From contig PGZH01000001.1 of NCBI GenBank assembly GCA_002840155.1, positions 62,001-126,000 on the forward strand: a DNA stretch of 64,000 nt. Direction: 5' to 3'. Shown here piece after piece: positions 1 through 9,529 of this stretch; position 1 is the first letter of the stretch, and each line of letters begins with the position of its first letter. The stretch is from Gammaproteobacteria bacterium HGW-Gammaproteobacteria-13 (lineage in GTDB: Bacteria > Pseudomonadota > Gammaproteobacteria > Pseudomonadales > Pseudomonadaceae). The notes below the pieces were generated by a model. The model was not told where the DNA came from. It saw only the letters and a program-made list of their open reading frames with translations, and did no database searches. The position numbers were made by a program, and so were the translations under genes.

Positions 1-88
1 AGAGATCAATCAGTTCTGCGGCGAAGGTACAGGCGGGGGAAACAAGTGCGGCGAGTAGCAAGGTTTTCGGGAAGATCTTCCTGTGCAT
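1..88 (-). CDS. N-terminus of an exported protein (partial)
   Basis: Only the first 29 codons are inside the window; the gene runs off the left edge. The start ATG is at 88 on the minus strand. The peptide begins MHRKIFPKTLLLAALVSP and continues to about ACTFAAELIDL, which is a charged n-region, a hydrophobic core and a plausible signal peptidase I site after TFA. The cysteine before it does not sit in a convincing lipobox. The gene is divergent from pbpC. Too little is visible to name a family. Confidence 0.55.
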   Translation of the reverse strand, partial: MHRKIFPKTLLLAALVSPACTFAAELIDL

Positions 89-438
89 TGATGTAGCTCC
101 ATTGGGTAAGCGGAGGATGGCTCCGTGAATAGCCCGTTGCCTTATGGCGATAACGGTTTTTCACTGTTGTCGGCGCGGCGGGTAGCCAGGCGTTAACAGC
201 GAACCCAAGGTATAGGCGTCAAAAATACGAATATCAAAAAAATGACGCAAAAAGATAACAATGGGCGCAAACAGCTCTAGCACGGTACTTTTGCTCGTAT
301 GTTCTGGCGGATATGGCCTGTTCCTTCCGGGCGTCGAGCGTCTACGCGCCTGGTCGCGAGTTGCTAGCGGAGGCCAGAAATATTGGGCAGTGCCGCGTAT
401 AGTGCGGCGCTTCAGGGATGTGTGTTGAGAGAGGCGCT
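89..438. other. divergent intergenic region before pbpC
   Basis: About 350 bases without a credible gene, between a leftward exported protein and rightward pbpC. The middle (about 210-260) is AT-rich compared with its surroundings and holds a dyad GCGTCA (216-221) / TGACGC (243-248). It presumably contains both divergent promoters, but I could not pick a convincing -35/-10 pair. A GAGAGAGG-like ribosome-binding site lies just before the pbpC ATG at 439. Confidence 0.4.
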
Positions 439-2808
439 ATGCGTTCTGGGGCGGGTCGGTTGGTGGCAGCGCGCGCTGTTGTGCTGAGGTGTTTACGCCG
501 TCCCTGGCTGGTTATTGCGCTGTGCCTGCTGCTGATTCTGGCGCTGGCCGACCGGCTATTTCCGTTGCCGTTACCAGGCGATGACCTGGCCCGTGTGGTG
601 CTGGCCGAGGACGGTGCGCCGCTGTGGCGCTTTGCCGACCATGATGGCGTATGGCGCTATCCGGTCAGCCCCAGTGAGGTGTCGCCCTATTACCTGGACG
701 CGCTGCTGACCTACGAGGACCGCTGGTTCTATCAGCACCCCGGAGTCAACCCGCTGGCCCTGGGCCGCGCGGCCTGGCAGAACCTCAGTGGCGGGCGTGT
801 GCTGTCGGGTGGCAGCACGCTGTCGATGCAGGTGGCGCGCCTGCTGGATCCGCATGCGCGCAGCTATAGCGGCAAGCTCAAGCAACTGTGGCGCACGCTG
901 CAGCTGGAGTGGCACCTGTCCAAGGATGAAATCCTTACCCTCTACCTCAATCGCGCGCCCTTTGGCGGCACGCTGCAAGGCGTGGCGGCGGCCAGCTGGG
1001 CCTATCTGGGCAAGTCGCCGAGCCAGCTGACCCGCGCCGAGGCGGCATTGCTGGCGGTACTGCCACAAGCGCCCAGCCGTTTGCGCCCGGATCGTCACCC
1101 TGAACGTGCCCAGGCAGCTCGTGACAAAGTGCTCAACCGCCTGGCCAGTTTCGAGGTATGGCCGCAGTCGGCGATCAACGATGCGCTGGAGGAACCGGTT
1201 TTGCTGGCTCCACGGCAGGAGCCACGCCTGGCGCCGCTGCTGGCGCGGCGCCTTAACACCCGCGGCAGTCCGCCACTGATTCGTACGACTATCGATGCCG
1301 CCTTGCAGCGCCGTCTGGAAGACCTGCTGCTGGGTTGGCGTGCGCGGCTACCGGAGCGTACCTCGGCGGCGATTCTGGTGGTCGAGCAGCCAAGCATGGC
1401 GGTGCGTGCCTACCTGGGCTCGGTGGATATCGGCGACGCCAAGCGCTTTGGCCATGTCGACATGATCAACGCCGTGCGCTCGCCCGGCTCGACCCTGAAG
1501 CCCTTTCTTTACGGCATGGCGCTGGATGAAGGGCTGATCCATTCCGAGTCGCTGCTGCAGGACGTGCCACGGCGTTATGGCGATTATCGACCGGGCAACT
1601 TTGCCGCCGGCTTCAGCGGGGCAGTGTCCGCCAGTGAGGCGCTGGCTACGTCCTTGAATCTGCCGGCTGTGCAACTGTTGGAGGCTTACGGGCCGAAGCG
1701 TTTTGCCGGTGAGCTGCGCAGCGCCGGGGTGCCCTTGCTGCTGCCGCCGTTGGCCGAGCCTAACCTGGCGCTGATTCTCGGCGGCGCCGGCAGCCGCCTG
1801 GAGGAACTGGTCAGCGGTTACAGCGCCTTTGCCCGTGGCGGCATGGCCGCGCGTCTGCGGTTTCAGCCGCAGGATGGGCTGCATGAGCGGCGCTTGCTGT
1901 CGCCCGGTTCGGCGTGGATTGTGCGGCGTATTCTCAGCGGCTAGGCGCGCCCGGATCGCGATCCGCGTGCGCAGTTGGTGCAGCGCCCGACCCTCGCCTG
2001 GAAGACTGGCACCAGCTACGGCTTTCGCGATGCCTGGGCGATTGGCGTGGCGCCGCGTTACCTGATCGGCATCTGGATCGGCCGGCCCGACGGCACCCCG
2101 GTGTCCGGCCAGTTCGGCCTGGCCTCGGCGGCGCCGTTGCTGCTGCAGGTGCATGATCTGCTGGTCAACCGCGACAGTCAGCGCGGCATCGCCCTGCCGA
2201 TTGATCCGCAGCCTGCCTCGGTCGGTGTGGCGGCGATCTGCTGGCCGCTGGGCCAGCCGCTGGACAGTCGTGACCCCAACTGCCGGCGCCAACGTTTTGC
2301 CTGGACCCTGGATGGCACCACGCCGCCGACCTTGCCGGCGCAGGACCAGCCGCTGGGTTTGGGGCTGCAGGAAAGCCTTTGGGTGAATGCCGCCGGGCAG
2401 CGCGTGGATGCCAGTTGCCCGGGGGCGACGGCACAGAGCCTGGCGTTATGGCCGGCACCGCTGGAACCCTGGCTGCCGCGCCGTGAGCGGCGCAGTGCGC
2501 GCCTGCCGGCGGTTGATCCGCAGTGCCCGCCGCAGCATGTGCCGGTCGCGGCGCCGCTGTCGATAGTCGGGGTACGCGAAGGCGACCGCTTGCGCCGTCC
2601 GTCCGGCAGCGCCGAACCCCTGCGCTTGCGCCTGTCCGCGTTGGGCGGCAGTGGTCAGCGCTGGTGGTTTGTCGACGGTCAGCCAATTGCCGAAACCAGT
2701 GCCGATGCGCTGTTCACTCACGCCTTTGCGCGCAACGGGCAGTATCAGCTCAGCGTGCTGGATGAAAGCGGGCAGACCGCGCGGGTTGAGTTCAGCCTGT
2801 CGGACTAA
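439..2808 (+). pseudogene. pbpC: penicillin-binding protein 1C, interrupted by in-frame TAG
   Basis: PBP1C is a bifunctional peptidoglycan glycosyltransferase-transpeptidase anchored in the inner membrane. The ATG at 439 is preferred over 418 because GAGAGAGG precedes it. After a membrane anchor (RPWLVIALCLLLILALA) come glycosyltransferase motifs (EDRWFYQHPG, GGSTLSMQVARL) and transpeptidase motifs SxxK (STLK in SPGSTLKPF) and SxN (SLN). A TAG at 1942-1944 follows RILSG. Reading resumes in the same frame with ARPDRDPRAQLVQRPT and then the KTG box (AWKTGTSYGF), then the BiPBP_C-type tail ending at 2808. The stop therefore removes KTG and the C-terminal domain and probably abolishes transpeptidase activity, while the glycosyltransferase half could still be made. 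It is a single-codon lesion (for example CAG or GAG to TAG), so a recent mutation or a sequencing error are both possible. The usual alpha-2-macroglobulin partner gene is not on the same strand upstream. Confidence 0.88.
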
Positions 2809-2901
2809 GGCGCTGCGCAAGGCTGTTCTGGCCATCAGTGACTACGCTGTTAGGTGAAGGTCGGCGCAGTTGTCTGCCGGCCAGTCGCGCAGGGATAGGC
2901 G

Positions 2902-3930
2902 ATGTCGAGAAATTGCTACGCAACGGTCTTCTGCTTGTGCGGGCTGCTGTTCAGCGCACTGCTTATTGCAAGTGAGTGGTCTGGGCCGAAGCAGGCGCCG
3001 CCCGCCCGCAGTGGCATGCAGGTGAGCTTTATCGCGGCGGATTTTCGTAACGGCGGGGTGGTGGGCGTGTACCGCAGCTTTGAGCGTGCGGCCAAGCTAC
3101 TGGGCTGGCGGGTGCATGCCGTGGATGGCCGTGGCGATGCAGCGGAGATCAAACGTTTGGCCGCTGAGGTGCTTGAGCGTAACCCCGATGGCGTAGTGCT
3201 CGGCGGCTTTGAGGCGGATTACCTGGGTGAGCTGCACGAGGTTTATCAGGCCCGCGAGATTGCCTTGGTCGGTTGGCATGCCGGGGATCGGCCGGGGCCG
3301 ACCGACAAGCTGTTCAGCAATATCACCAGCGACCCCTTGCAGGTGGCCGATCTGGCTGCCGAGCACGCCATGCGCGATGGCCAGATCGGCGTGGTGCTGT
3401 TTACCGATAGCCAGTTTGCCATTGCTACCGCCAAGACCCAGCGCATGGTGCAGCGCCTGGAGGCGTGCGCGCAGTGCAAGGTGCTGAGCGTTGAAGACTT
3501 GCCGATTGCCAGCGCCGGCAAGGGGATGGATGAGCGCGTGCGTTCGTTGCAGCGCCGCTTTGGGGCCGAGTGGAGCCATACCCTGGCGATCAATGATGTG
3601 TATTTCGACCATATCAATGTGCCGCTCAATGCCCTCGGGCGTAAGGACATTCGCAATATTTCCGCCGGCGATGGTTCGGCCAAGGCGCTGGGGCGTATCC
3701 ATTCAGGCTTGTCCCAGCAGGTCGCCACAGTCGCCGAACCCCTGGGCATGCAGGGTTGGCAGCTGGTCGATGAGCTGAACCGAGCCTTTGCCGGTCAGCC
3801 GCCGAGCCAGTTTGTCACGCCGCCGCTGTTGATTACCCCGCAGGTGCTGCAGGAGTCGGACGATCTCAGCATCGAGCTGGACTTCAGCCATGAAGATGCC
3901 TATCTGCGGCTGTGGCGGCAGGTGGACTGA
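2902..3930 (+). CDS. orphan periplasmic sugar-type substrate-binding protein
   Basis: 342 aa with an N-terminal hydrophobic signal segment (CLCGLLFSALLIASEW). The rest reads like a type I periplasmic-binding fold (Peripla_BP_4/ribose-binding-like): a first strand MQVSFIAADFRNGG, then an AEVLERNPDGVVLGG segment, a domain-swap region with IGVVLFTDSQF, and THTLAINDVYF-like and ISAGDGSAKALGRI segments typical of LacI/RbsB-type proteins. No ABC ATPase or permease gene is near. The next gene downstream on the same strand, 132 bp away, is a chemoreceptor, so this protein may deliver ligand to a receptor instead of a transporter; that is inference. The ligand is unknown. Confidence 0.75.
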   Translation: MSRNCYATVFCLCGLLFSALLIASEWSGPKQAPPARSGMQVSFIAADFRNGGVVGVYRSFERAAKLLGWRVHAVDGRGDAAEIKRLAAEVLERNPDGVVLGGFEADYLGELHEVYQAREIALVGWHAGDRPGPTDKLFSNITSDPLQVADLAAEHAMRDGQIGVVLFTDSQFAIATAKTQRMVQRLEACAQCKVLSVEDLPIASAGKGMDERVRSLQRRFGAEWSHTLAINDVYFDHINVPLNALGRKDIRNISAGDGSAKALGRIHSGLSQQVATVAEPLGMQGWQLVDELNRAFAGQPPSQFVTPPLLITPQVLQESDDLSIELDFSHEDAYLRLWRQVD

Positions 3931-3944
3931 GACAGTGCGGGCGG

Positions 3945-3965
3945 CTGGCTAAAGTCATTAGCCAG
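3945..3965 (+). terminator. possible hairpin after the binding-protein gene
   Basis: CTGGCTAA pairs with TTAGCCAG around a 5-base loop, 15 bases after the stop codon at 3930. No clear T-run follows, so this is a weak terminator candidate only. Confidence 0.35.
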
Positions 3966-4003
3966 TGCAGCCGATAGTGGTTATACGTCGCCGGGCAATT
4001 GAG

Positions 4004-4027
4004 TTTGTATACAAAATTGTATTCAAT
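4004..4027. promoter_or_regulatory. tandem palindromic operator-like site before the chemoreceptor gene
   Basis: TTTGTATACAAA (4004-4015) is a perfect 12-bp palindrome and is followed directly by the near-palindrome ATTGTATTCAAT (4016-4027). The site is 36 bp before the chemoreceptor ATG at 4063. Such TTGTATACAA-type dyads resemble operators of GntR/FCD-type regulators. No such regulator gene is in the window, so the binding protein is unknown. Confidence 0.45.
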
Positions 4028-4062
4028 CCCTGTCTTCAAATAATAACTAAAAGGTAACCTCC

Positions 4063-5994
4063 ATGGGCTTGTGGAAACGCAGCATCCAGTGGCAGCTGAT
4101 TCTCAGCATGGGCGCCGCCCTGCTTGCCAGCATTCTGATCGTGGTGGGCGTTTACTCGGCGGTGGTCAATCGTCTGACTGAACGCTTCCTGGTCGAAGAG
4201 GCCTTGCCGGCACGGGTGCTGGCGATTCGCAACGACCTGGAGCGGGTGCTGACCGCGCCGATCACCGCCAATGCTGGGATTGCCGGTAACGCCTTTATCC
4301 AGGACTGGCTGGCGGCCGGCGAAGATGAGGGCCAGCGCGATGCCGTGGCGCGTTACCTGGAAGGCGTGCGTGCGCAGCAGAACGCCATGACCACCTCGAT
4401 TGCCGTGCTGGACAGCGGCAACTACTTCACCGGTGAGGGGCTGGCGCGGGTGATCAGCCGTGATCAGCCGGAAAACCAGTGGTTCTACAAGCTGGTCGAC
4501 AGCAGCCGCGATCAGGTGCTGGAAATCGATATCGACAAGGGCACGCGCCTGCCGACCCTGTTTATCAACCAGCGGATCAAGCAGGGCGGTAAAACCCTGG
4601 GGGTGTCTGGGCTGGGCTTTAGCCTCAAGGCCATGTCGGAAATGATCCGCGACTTCCGCTTTGGTGAGCGCGGCCAGGTGTTTCTGATTGATGCTCAAGG
4701 CGATATCAAGGTGCACCCGCAGGCCGAGCTGAGCGGCAGTGGCCGCCTCACTGAGCTGTTTGGCAAGGCGCCGGCCGATGAGCTGTTGGGCAGCGGCGGC
4801 AAGGCGGTGCGTTTCGAGCGGGACGGTGAAACCTATCTGGCGGTGGCGCAGAAGCTCTCCAGCCTGGACTGGCTGCTGGTCAGCGAAGTGCCGGAAGCAG
4901 AAATCTACGCCGAAGCGCGCCAGGCGCTGCTGATGACCAGCGCCATTGGGGTTGGTGTGGCGCTGTTGTTCCTCGCTCTGGTGGTGCTGCTGGCGCGTGG
5001 CCTGGTGCGGCCGATCCGTCAGGTGACCGCCGCGCTGGTGGAAATCGGTGGTGGCGGTGGTGATCTGACCCGGCGTCTGGATGAGTCCCGCGAGGACGAA
5101 CTGGGCGACTTGGCGCGTGGCTTCAACCGCTTTATCGGCGGCCAGCGCAGCCTGATCAGCGATGTGCTGGCGACCAGCGAGCGCTTGCGCGCCTCGGTCA
5201 GCCAGGTGGCGCAGGTGGTCGACAACACCGCTGGGCGCTCCAGCCAGCAGCAGGAAATGACCGATATGGTCGCCACGGCGGTGCATGAGATGGGCCTGAC
5301 CGTGCAGGAGATTGCGCGCAACGCCAGCAGCGCCGCGCAGTCATCGCAAAGCGCGCGGGACGAGGCGCAGGGCGCGCGTAATGAGGTGCGCCAATCCATC
5401 GGGCATATCGAGAGCATGTCCACTGATATTGGTAACGCCGCCGCAGCCGTCAGTGAGCTGGCCGAGCAAGTGGCATCGATTGATCAGGTGCTGGCGGTGA
5501 TTCGCGGGATTTCCGAGCAGACCAACCTGCTGGCGCTTAACGCTGCCATCGAAGCGGCGCGGGCTGGCGAGATGGGCCGTGGTTTTGCTGTGGTGGCCGA
5601 TGAGGTACGCACCCTGGCCAGCCGCACGCAGAGTTCGACCGATGAAATTCAGCAGATGATCCAGCGCCTCAAGCAGGGCGCGGAAACGGCCGTGAGCTCC
5701 ATGCATGCCGGCCAACGTGCCACCGGAACTGGCGTGGAAGCCAGCCAGCGTACCGGGCAGTCGCTTAGCGCGATTACTGAGCAGATTGAACGCATCAGCG
5801 ATATGAACACCCAGGTCGCCACCGCGACCGAGGAACAGTCGTCGGTGACCGAGGAGATCAACCGCAACGTGCAGGGCATTGCCGACCTGGCCCATGCCAC
5901 CGCCGGTGAGGTGCAGGTGTGTAAAGACGACTGCCAGACCCTGCGCGGCCTGGCCGATGATCTGGCCAAGCAGATGGGCAGTTTCCGTCTTTGA
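4063..5994 (+). CDS. methyl-accepting chemotaxis protein with periplasmic Cache-type sensor
   Basis: 643 aa transmembrane chemoreceptor that would couple a periplasmic ligand to CheA/CheW. It has TM1 at about 12-34 ([20 protein letters not shown]), a periplasmic sensor of about 250 residues with dCache-like features ([23 protein letters not shown]), TM2 at about 291-313 ([20 protein letters not shown]), a HAMP domain, then the long helical signalling domain. The conserved hairpin tip reads [22 protein letters not shown]. The C-terminus QMGSFRL has no NWETF-like CheR tether. AAGGTAACCTCC precedes the ATG. The upstream orphan binding protein could be its partner. Confidence 0.93.
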   Translation: MGLWKRSIQWQLILSMGAALLASILIVVGVYSAVVNRLTERFLVEEALPARVLAIRNDLERVLTAPITANAGIAGNAFIQDWLAAGEDEGQRDAVARYLEGVRAQQNAMTTSIAVLDSGNYFTGEGLARVISRDQPENQWFYKLVDSSRDQVLEIDIDKGTRLPTLFINQRIKQGGKTLGVSGLGFSLKAMSEMIRDFRFGERGQVFLIDAQGDIKVHPQAELSGSGRLTELFGKAPADELLGSGGKAVRFERDGETYLAVAQKLSSLDWLLVSEVPEAEIYAEARQALLMTSAIGVGVALLFLALVVLLARGLVRPIRQVTAALVEIGGGGGDLTRRLDESREDELGDLARGFNRFIGGQRSLISDVLATSERLRASVSQVAQVVDNTAGRSSQQQEMTDMVATAVHEMGLTVQEIARNASSAAQSSQSARDEAQGARNEVRQSIGHIESMSTDIGNAAAAVSELAEQVASIDQVLAVIRGISEQTNLLALNAAIEAARAGEMGRGFAVVADEVRTLASRTQSSTDEIQQMIQRLKQGAETAVSSMHAGQRATGTGVEASQRTGQSLSAITEQIERISDMNTQVATATEEQSSVTEEINRNVQGIADLAHATAGEVQVCKDDCQTLRGLADDLAKQMGSFRL

Positions 5995-6037
5995 GTTGGG
6001 TTAGCCTAGGACGACCGTTGTCGACCTGCTTTGCTCT

Positions 6038-6109
6038 TGTAGTAGCGGGCTTGCCCGCGAATTGTGGTCGATAGAGAACCACAATTCGCGGGCATGGCCC
6101 GCTCCTACG
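6038..6109. repeat. REP doublet (REPIN-like inverted repeat)
   Basis: Two inverted arms of about 30 bases: a left arm GTAGTAGCGGGCTTGCCCGC (6039-6058) continuing into GAATTGTGGT, and a right arm whose reverse complement starts GTAGGAGCGGGCCATGCCCG. The arms face each other around a short spacer, forming a long cruciform between convergent genes (chemoreceptor, plus strand; diguanylate cyclase, minus strand). The GTAGGAGCGGGC head is the familiar Pseudomonas REP motif. It may also act as a bidirectional transcription barrier. Confidence 0.8.
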
Positions 6110-6153
6110 GGGTCACCCAACCCTCCAGCACTGCTGGTAACGTTGAGTTGGGC

Positions 6154-7275
6154 TTAGGCCAGCTCCAGGCGATTGCGCCCGGCAGCCTTGGCCTGATACA
6201 GCGCATCATCGACGCGCTTGAAGAAGCTTTCAGCGCTGCTGTCGCGGCGCATGTCGTAACAACCCACCCCCAGGCTCGCGGTCAGTGGCAGGATTGCCCC
6301 CGGCACATTGAAGCCTTCGCGCTCCAGCTCCAGACGAAACTGCTCGGCCAGCAGGCGCGCCTGCTCCAGCGGGGTATTGGGCATCAGAATGCCGAACTCT
6401 TCGCCGCCCAGCCGCAGCAGCGCGTCGCTGTCGCGGCGGAAGTTCTGCCGCATGCGCTCGGCAAAATCGCTCAGGCAGCTGTCGCCACAGGCATGTCCGT
6501 ACTCGTCATTGATCCGCTTGAAGAAGTCGATATCCAGCAGCACCAGCGACAGCGGCTGGCTCTGCCGCTGGGCGTTGGCCACCATCACCGGGAACAGGCT
6601 GTTGAACTGATAGCGGTTACCCAGCTGGGTCAGGCTGTCGGTGCGGCTGAGGTGCTCCAGGCGCTCCTGCTGGTCGAGCAGCTGCAGTTCCAGGGCCAGG
6701 GTGTTGTGGTACTCGCGGTTGCTGCGGCTCAGCACCAGCAGCAGGTAGCTGAGGTAGAAGCTCAGGGTGATCAATATGGCGTACTGCTCGCGCCATGCCA
6801 GTGCCAGGGTCAGTAGCCCGGGCAGGTAAATCAGCAGCAATGCCAGGATTGCGCGCTTCTTGCGCATGGCGAAGTTGAAGGCCAGGGCGGTGCTGAAGGC
6901 GATGGTGCTGAGGGTGGCGATGATCACCGAACTGCTGAACAGCGGACTGCGCTGCGCCAGGGCGTGGGCCAGGCCCCAGCTCAGCGCGGTAATCAGAATC
7001 AGGCTCCAGTGCAGGTTCAGCCAGCGCTTCAGCGACTCGCTGGTCTGCTCCTGCGGCAGACGGTGCAGCACGCGCAGAGCCAGCAGCAGGGCAAACATGG
7101 CAATGCCGAGTACGCCTGGTACTACCAGTGCGCCTGGGTCATTGCTGAAAATCCAGGTGAGTAGCCACGCCAGCAGGTAATAAATACCGCCCAGCGGTGA
7201 GCGGATGCGCGTGTCCTGCGCTTCACGCCAGAGGGCGAAGGCGTGTGGTTGGCGGGGTAGCTGGGCTTCAGTCAT
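6154..7275 (-). CDS. membrane-bound diguanylate cyclase (GGDEF)
   Basis: 373 aa. The first 185 residues hold about six hydrophobic membrane segments (for example GIYYLLAWLLTWIF, VPGVLGIAMFALLLALRVL, AILITLSFYLSYLLLVLS) with no separate sensory domain. A short coiled-coil linker (about 190-210) leads to a GGDEF domain (about 211-373) with DIDFFKRINDEYGH and the active-site loop GGEEF at 290-294. An RDSD at 281-284, five residues before the loop, fits the RxxD inhibitory site, so product feedback inhibition is likely. It should make c-di-GMP from two GTP at the inner membrane. It is a single gene, convergent with the chemoreceptor and divergent from the binding-protein pair. Confidence 0.93.
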   Translation of the reverse strand: MTEAQLPRQPHAFALWREAQDTRIRSPLGGIYYLLAWLLTWIFSNDPGALVVPGVLGIAMFALLLALRVLHRLPQEQTSESLKRWLNLHWSLILITALSWGLAHALAQRSPLFSSSVIIATLSTIAFSTALAFNFAMRKKRAILALLLIYLPGLLTLALAWREQYAILITLSFYLSYLLLVLSRSNREYHNTLALELQLLDQQERLEHLSRTDSLTQLGNRYQFNSLFPVMVANAQRQSQPLSLVLLDIDFFKRINDEYGHACGDSCLSDFAERMRQNFRRDSDALLRLGGEEFGILMPNTPLEQARLLAEQFRLELEREGFNVPGAILPLTASLGVGCYDMRRDSSAESFFKRVDDALYQAKAAGRNRLELA

Positions 7276-7436
7276 GGCCTGTGATCACAAAATAACGACT
7301 TGATCGCAGCATAACCCTTTGCTTTTGAAAAAGCTGTCAGATTGCTATCGCGCCCCCGTGGGCTAAAACCAAAGGACGGGCCTGCAGCTTTTGCGACCCT
7401 GGGCTGTGGTTTTGCCGGGCGGGCGAGGTGGCGATC

Positions 7437-8375
7437 ATGAGTAGGCGCGGATGTTGGGCACTGTTGTGTGCGTTGCTGACCGTAAGCAGCCAGGCCGCGA
7501 CGTTTCCGGAGCGGCCGCTGACCATGATCATCGGCTATGCCGCTGGCGGCAGCACCGATATCCAGGGGCGGGTGCTGGCCGCCGTGCTGGCGGAGCAACT
7601 GGGGCAGCCGGTCAGGGTGAACAATCTGCCCGGCGCGGGCGGGGCGGTGGCGGCCGCCATGTTGGCTAGCAGCGCTGAGCAGGGCTACGTCTTTCAGTAC
7701 GGCATTTCCTCGACCATCAGCATTTCGCCCTTGCTGGCGCCGGCGTCCTACGACCTCGACAGTTTTACCTATGTGGCCGGCCTGTCGCTGGACCAATCGG
7801 CTTATGTCACCGGCGGGCAGAGCGGCTTCAAGGACTGGCCGAGCCTGCTCCAGCACCTGCGCGACAACCCGGGCCAGGTGTATGTCACGCAAACCGCCGA
7901 GGACCGTCTGCTGACCCGGGCGATTGCCAAGCGCGAGGGGTTGCAGCTGCGCATGGTGCCGACCTCCGGCGGTGCGGGCATGGCCCCGCTGGTGATTTCC
8001 GGCGAGGTGTTCTTTGCCTACAGCGGCGGCACCCATACTGGCTACACCGATTCGGGGCAGATGAGGGTGCTGGCCAGCCTGGCCGAGGAGCGCCTGCTGG
8101 GCTACCCCGAGGCGCCGACCCTGCTTGAGTTGGGCTATGGCCTGGCCTTGCATGCCGTGCGCATTGTCACTGTGCCGGCCGATACGCCGGCTGAGCAGGT
8201 GAGCATCCTCTTTGATGCCCTGGCGAACGCGGTGCGTGACCCGCGCTTTATCGAGGTCACCGAAACGCGCATCCGCCAGCCGATTCGCTTTATGCCGGGC
8301 AGCGAGGTCAAGGCCATGCTCAGTCAGCAGGTGTTGGACTATCGGCAGTTGATCGAGGAAGTCGGCGTGCAATAA
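7437..8375 (+). CDS. TctC/Bug-type periplasmic substrate-binding protein, copy 1
   Basis: 312 aa exported binding protein of the tripartite tricarboxylate transporter (TTT) family, which binds small carboxylates in the periplasm. ATG at 7437 is preferred over the upstream in-frame GTG at 7428 because GCGAGGTGG precedes it. A signal peptide (about 1-22, ending SSQA) is followed by the family signature FPERPLTMIIGYAAGGSTD and NNLPGAGG. No TctA or TctB membrane subunit is nearby. Copy 2 follows 164 bp downstream. Bug proteins without transporters are known to be numerous in proteobacteria and some act in signalling; a sensory role here is inference from the downstream c-di-GMP receptor gene. Confidence 0.88.
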   Translation: MSRRGCWALLCALLTVSSQAATFPERPLTMIIGYAAGGSTDIQGRVLAAVLAEQLGQPVRVNNLPGAGGAVAAAMLASSAEQGYVFQYGISSTISISPLLAPASYDLDSFTYVAGLSLDQSAYVTGGQSGFKDWPSLLQHLRDNPGQVYVTQTAEDRLLTRAIAKREGLQLRMVPTSGGAGMAPLVISGEVFFAYSGGTHTGYTDSGQMRVLASLAEERLLGYPEAPTLLELGYGLALHAVRIVTVPADTPAEQVSILFDALANAVRDPRFIEVTETRIRQPIRFMPGSEVKAMLSQQVLDYRQLIEEVGVQ

Positions 8376-8539
8376 GCGCTTGGTGGATGGGCGCGCAAGT
8401 TGCATCGCACCGTGCACGGGTCGTGCACAGGTAAGTCTGCGGGTTGCTGGCAGATGTAAGGGCAGCTGGATGCGCCAAAACGGTGCTCAGCGTGTTCCTG
8501 GCTGGGCTGGCGGTTGTTGATCCGTGCATGAGGTGGACC

Positions 8540-9484
8540 ATGAAATTACTGCGTTTTCTGTTGTTGAGCGGCTGCCTGGGGTTGTTGCCGTGGCAGGTGC
8601 AGGCTGCAAGCTTCCCCGAGCGGCCGCTGACCATGATCATTGGCTATGCCGCCGGCGGTAGTACCGATTTTCAGGGGCGGGTATTGGCCAGCGTGCTGGA
8701 AGAACAGCTGGGGCAGAAGGTTACGGTCAGCAATATTCCCGGTGCCGGCGGCGCGGCTTCTGCGTCGATGCTGGCCAGCAGTATCGAGCAGGGCTATGTG
8801 TTCCAGTTTGGCGGCTCGTCGGTGGTCAGCATTGCGCCGCTGCTGTCGCCGGCATCCTATGGTCCGGACAGTTTTACCTATGTCGCGGGGCTGTCGCTGG
8901 AGCAGCCGGCCTTTGTTACCGGCGCCCCACATGGCATCCAGGACTGGCCAGGGTTGCTGGCCTATTTGCGCGCCACGCCGGGGCAGATTTATGTCAGCCA
9001 GGCGGCCGAGGATCGTCTGATTATCCGCGCCCTGGCCAAGCGCGAAGGGCTGGAGCTGCGCACCGTGCCCACCTCGGGCGGCGCCGGGATGGCCCCGCTG
9101 GTGATTTCCGGCGATGCGGTGTTTGCCTACAGCGGCGGTACCCATACCGGCTACACCGAATCTGGCGAAATGCGCGTGCTGGCCAGTCTGGCCGATACCC
9201 GCCTGCTGGGTTACCCCGAGGCACCGACCCTGCGCGAGCTGGGTTACGACCTGGGCCTGCATACCATGCGCATTGTTATGGTGCCTGCCAATACCCCGAC
9301 CGAGCAGGTCGAGATACTGGCCGACGCCCTGGCGGTCGCGGCCAAAGACCCGCGTTTTATCGAGGTGACCGAGCAGCGCATTCGTCAGCCGGTGGTGTTT
9401 ATGCGCGGTGATGAGATCAAGCCTATGCTGCTTAGGCAGATGCATGAGTACCGAACACTGATAGATGACATCGGATTGCAGTAG
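8540..9484 (+). CDS. TctC/Bug-type periplasmic substrate-binding protein, copy 2
   Basis: 314 aa. The ATG at 8540 has GAGGTGGA before it; an upstream in-frame start at 8444 would give an N-terminal extension unlike the family. A signal peptide (1-23, ending WQVQA) precedes ASFPERPLTMIIGYAAGGST. The sequence parallels copy 1 throughout, for example TSGGAGMAPLVISG and YSGGTHTGYT in both, so the two are a tandem duplication with substitutions spread along the length. There is no permease gene nearby. It ends 45 bp before the PAS-GGDEF-EAL gene on the same strand, so co-transcription is plausible. Confidence 0.88.
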   Translation: MKLLRFLLLSGCLGLLPWQVQAASFPERPLTMIIGYAAGGSTDFQGRVLASVLEEQLGQKVTVSNIPGAGGAASASMLASSIEQGYVFQFGGSSVVSIAPLLSPASYGPDSFTYVAGLSLEQPAFVTGAPHGIQDWPGLLAYLRATPGQIYVSQAAEDRLIIRALAKREGLELRTVPTSGGAGMAPLVISGDAVFAYSGGTHTGYTESGEMRVLASLADTRLLGYPEAPTLRELGYDLGLHTMRIVMVPANTPTEQVEILADALAVAAKDPRFIEVTEQRIRQPVVFMRGDEIKPMLLRQMHEYRTLIDDIGLQ

Positions 9485-9529
9485 GCACCGACAGGGATTA
9501 GCTGACTGTGTTGTGACCCTGAGGCGCGG

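Noticed and set aside
1942-1944. Programmed readthrough or pyrrolysine at the pbpC TAG
   Set aside because: Nothing around the codon suggests a recoding signal, and Pseudomonas is not known to use TAG as a sense codon. A mutation or sequence error is simpler.
4036-5286. Long minus-strand open frame over the chemoreceptor
   Set aside because: Antisense shadow of a clear chemoreceptor; no recognisable domain.
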